A DNA stretch of 64,000 bases from NCBI GenBank assembly GCA_035529895.1, contig DATKVV010000041.1, positions 1-64,000 on the forward strand, given 5' to 3'. The notes under the pieces are model-generated. The model did not search any database and was not told the origin of the DNA. It saw only the letters and a program-made list of their open reading frames with translations. Shown in pieces: positions 62,456-64,000 of the stretch. Source of the stretch: JAUWKC01 sp035529895. GTDB lineage: Bacteria > Planctomycetota > Phycisphaerae > Sedimentisphaerales > Anaerobacaceae. Numbering within the stretch: position 1 is the first letter of the stretch; every line of letters begins with the position of its first letter. Position numbers and translations under genes: made by a program.

Positions 62456-63328
62456 TCAGACGGCAGCCAGCACCCCTCTTACGTAACCCACTGATTCGGC
62501 CAGACCCGGCAGCGGGTCTTGCGCGTCCTTCTCATACTCGAAGGCCAAAATGCCTGCGTATCCTATTTCAAGCAACGTCCTGAGAAATCTCGGTACGTCA
62601 ATCACCCCGCGCCCCATTTCCACGGTCTGGCCTTCCGCCGTCGGGGCTGAAACATCCTTCATGTGCACGTCCAGCAGCCGGTCCGCGAACTTCTGTGCCG
62701 CCTCCGCCGGGTCCACGCCGGCCCGTTGTGTGTGTCCAACGTCAATACAAAGGCCGATTCGCCTGTCGAGACCTTTTATTCTTTCGTAAACGCTGCCGGG
62801 CGTGGGATACAGCTTATCACCCGGTCCGTGATTGTGAATGGCCACTGCGATATCATATTTCCGGACCTTTGCGTTGACCAGCGGCAGCAGCTCGTGCGCC
62901 GGCACGCCGACAATAGTTGTCATTCCGGCATCTCGGGCGTAATCAAAGGCACGATTGACCTCAGCCTCAGTTTTCATATAAATCACCCCGCCCCCGTAAA
63001 GCTGAAGTCCCGCCCCCTTTACTTTCGCTGCTGCCTTGTGTATCTGCGAGACGGTACTGTCAAGCGGCAGGTGGAAGCTCTTGAGGCAGATATACTTCAA
63101 TCCCACCCGCTGGGTCATCGCCAATGTCTGCTCCAGGTTAAATTTTCTGAGCGTATACGAAGCCAGGCCAAGCTCAAAGCGTCTCGACGCTCCCCTTTTG
63201 CTTCGCTCCTGTTCTTCGCCGGCGGCCGGATGATTCTGTCCCAGGCAGGTCGCTGGGCCTGCCAATGAAGCCGCCGCTCCTATACTCGCGGCCTTCAGAA
63301 ACTGCCTTCTGCTCTGCTGCTGCTTCAT
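62456..63328 (-). CDS. Tat-exported sugar phosphate isomerase/epimerase-like TIM-barrel protein
   Basis: 290 residues from the ATG at 63328 (CGGAGGAAAAAA before it; a longer frame to 63367 is less likely). Tat motif S-R-R-Q-F-L-K-A. The barrel resembles xylose-isomerase-like AP endonuclease 2 enzymes: A-S-Y-T-L-R-K at the start, A-I-H-N-H-G-P near 165, C-I-D-V-G-H-T near 200, V-H-M-K-D-V near 225 and F-E-Y-E at the end, giving the expected Glu/Asp/His metal ligands. Probably isomerises or epimerises a sugar outside the cytoplasm. First gene of the minus-strand cluster. Confidence 0.87.
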   Translation of the reverse strand: MKQQQSRRQFLKAASIGAAASLAGPATCLGQNHPAAGEEQERSKRGASRRFELGLASYTLRKFNLEQTLAMTQRVGLKYICLKSFHLPLDSTVSQIHKAAAKVKGAGLQLYGGGVIYMKTEAEVNRAFDYARDAGMTTIVGVPAHELLPLVNAKVRKYDIAVAIHNHGPGDKLYPTPGSVYERIKGLDRRIGLCIDVGHTQRAGVDPAEAAQKFADRLLDVHMKDVSAPTAEGQTVEMGRGVIDVPRFLRTLLEIGYAGILAFEYEKDAQDPLPGLAESVGYVRGVLAAV

Positions 63329-63695
63329 TTTTTTCCTCCGAAGGCGTTTGCGTTCTTCAACAGCCAAAAAAACGCTCTGTCACACGAAACTGTGTTGTTA
63401 TTGTACGGATTTACCCTGTGTGCTCAACCCTTTTCTTGTGCGTTCTTGCTCCCACAAAACGGGCAGTCAAACTTGGTTCCGGTCACAATAGCCGTTCGTA
63501 GTCCTGGGAATACCCACAAACTGACTATTATTACACCCCTGGCGCCCTATAATTTACCTTTGACAACGGCAGCAAAGTCATTAACATAAGGAGCGGCTTA
63601 AACCTTCGGATATGAGAATGTGGCCGTAAACCTCGTTTTTGCCGAGCGAAAAGAACTTGTCAACCGCAATAAGAAGTTTTAAGGAGAAAAGCAAG
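63329..63695. other. divergent intergenic region
   Basis: About 370 bp between two divergent Tat-protein genes. It must contain promoters for both directions; the plus-strand one is listed separately. Nothing else recognised. Confidence 0.5.
63560..63587 (+). promoter_or_regulatory. sigma70-type promoter for the last oxidoreductase gene
   Basis: Perfect TTGACA, 16-nt spacer, TAACAT; predicted start near 63594, about 100 nt before the ATG. Confidence 0.45.
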
Positions 63696-64000
63696 ATGTC
63701 TTCCAAATCCAAAGAAATCTCACGTCGAGCATTTTTGTCCCGCACCACCCAAACGGCTGCCGGCCTGTTTGCTGCGTCGACTCTGGCCTCCTGTACCAGC
63801 GTACAGCCTGCCCCCGTTTTTAGGGGCCGTATCATCGGCGCCAACGAGCGCATCAACGTGGCCGTCATTGGCGTCAGGGGCCGCGGCAGAGGTCTCACTG
63901 AGGGATTCGCCAAAATCCCGAATGTCCGTGTAAAAACCCTTTGCGACGTCGACGAAAACCTTTTCCCCGACCGCGTCAAGAAAATCGAGGAAATCCAGGG
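63696..64000 (+). CDS. Tat-exported Gfo/Idh/MocA oxidoreductase (5' part only)
   Basis: 101 codons to the window edge. AAGGAGAAAAGC precedes the ATG. Tat motif S-R-R-A-F-L-S-R, an Ala-rich hydrophobic stretch, A-S-C (possible lipidation of a Tat protein), then G-A-N-E-R-I-N-V-A-V-I-G-V-R-G-R-G-R-G, the start of a Rossmann fold. Rest is outside the window. Confidence 0.85.
   Translation, partial: MSSKSKEISRRAFLSRTTQTAAGLFAASTLASCTSVQPAPVFRGRIIGANERINVAVIGVRGRGRGLTEGFAKIPNVRVKTLCDVDENLFPDRVKKIEEIQ

Noticed and set aside
1..64000. CRISPR arrays, insertion sequences, prophage or toxin-antitoxin modules
   Set aside because: No regularly spaced repeats, transposase or phage motifs were seen in reading through the window; gene order is dense and metabolically coherent.

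Overview
The window looks like a chromosomal segment of an anaerobic or facultative polysaccharide-degrading planctomycete, most likely a Phycisphaerae relative. This is inferred from several things seen together: a pyruvate:ferredoxin oxidoreductase and a hybrid-cluster protein (anaerobic, iron-sulfur metabolism); many twin-arginine-exported Gfo/Idh/MocA oxidoreductases; three PmoA-like (DUF6807) proteins; an exosortase exopolysaccharide locus; and a secreted protein built from D-V-Y-F-G / Y-Y-W-x-V-x-E-V modules of the kind common in that group. No rRNA, tRNA, insertion sequence, prophage or CRISPR array was seen.

Layout. 0-1.7 kb: 5' part of a secreted multidomain protein (minus strand). 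2.45-6.9 kb: PFOR and a small lipoprotein. 7.5-19.6 kb: exosortase/exopolysaccharide operon (Wza-like lipoprotein, exosortase, EpsI-like partner, 1665-residue TPR protein, Wzc-like chain-length protein with a defective Walker A, NDP-sugar epimerase). 19.7-26.7 kb: PEGA lipoprotein, M16 double-domain peptidase, sialidase, small DUF5666-like protein, GH29 fucosidase. 27-30.5 kb: pheT without its tRNA-binding OB domain, then a Ycf46-like AAA ATPase. 30.8-31.07 kb: a strong candidate 6S RNA with its own promoter and a downstream terminator. 31.2-34.3 kb: alpha-glucan phosphorylase convergent with a PTS EIIA-like protein. 34.6-38.3 kb (minus): five-gene redox-stress operon (Rrf2 regulator, cupin, HD protein, class III Hcp, Fe-S protein) headed by a near-perfect Rrf2-type palindrome. 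38.4-53.0 kb (plus): eleven closely spaced genes, probably one 14.5-kb operon behind a good sigma70-type promoter. 53.2-63.3 kb (minus): eight genes with Gfo/Idh enzymes, a second GH29, three PmoA-like proteins and a TIM-barrel sugar isomerase. 63.7 kb to the end: start of another exported Gfo/Idh oxidoreductase.

How it fits together (inference). The 38-53 kb operon joins a BNR_4 propeller enzyme (a fold used by ulvan-type lyases and some glycosidases) to an SDR reductase, a PfkB kinase and a KDPG-type aldolase. That is the lower half of an unsaturated-uronate/2-keto-3-deoxy-sugar-acid route, ending in pyruvate for PFOR. The same operon adds enzymes that do not belong to the textbook route: an enolase-superfamily protein, an OYE-type flavoenzyme, a UroD-like protein without visible H-x-C zinc ligands, a fumarate-reductase-like flavoprotein and a secreted isochorismatase-ThuA fusion. 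This is the best candidate in the window for an undescribed catabolic system. The opposing cluster supplies fucosidase and exported oxidoreductases that could prepare fucose/uronate-type glycans. The exosortase locus makes or anchors a surface polysaccharide; its sorting substrates are not in the window.
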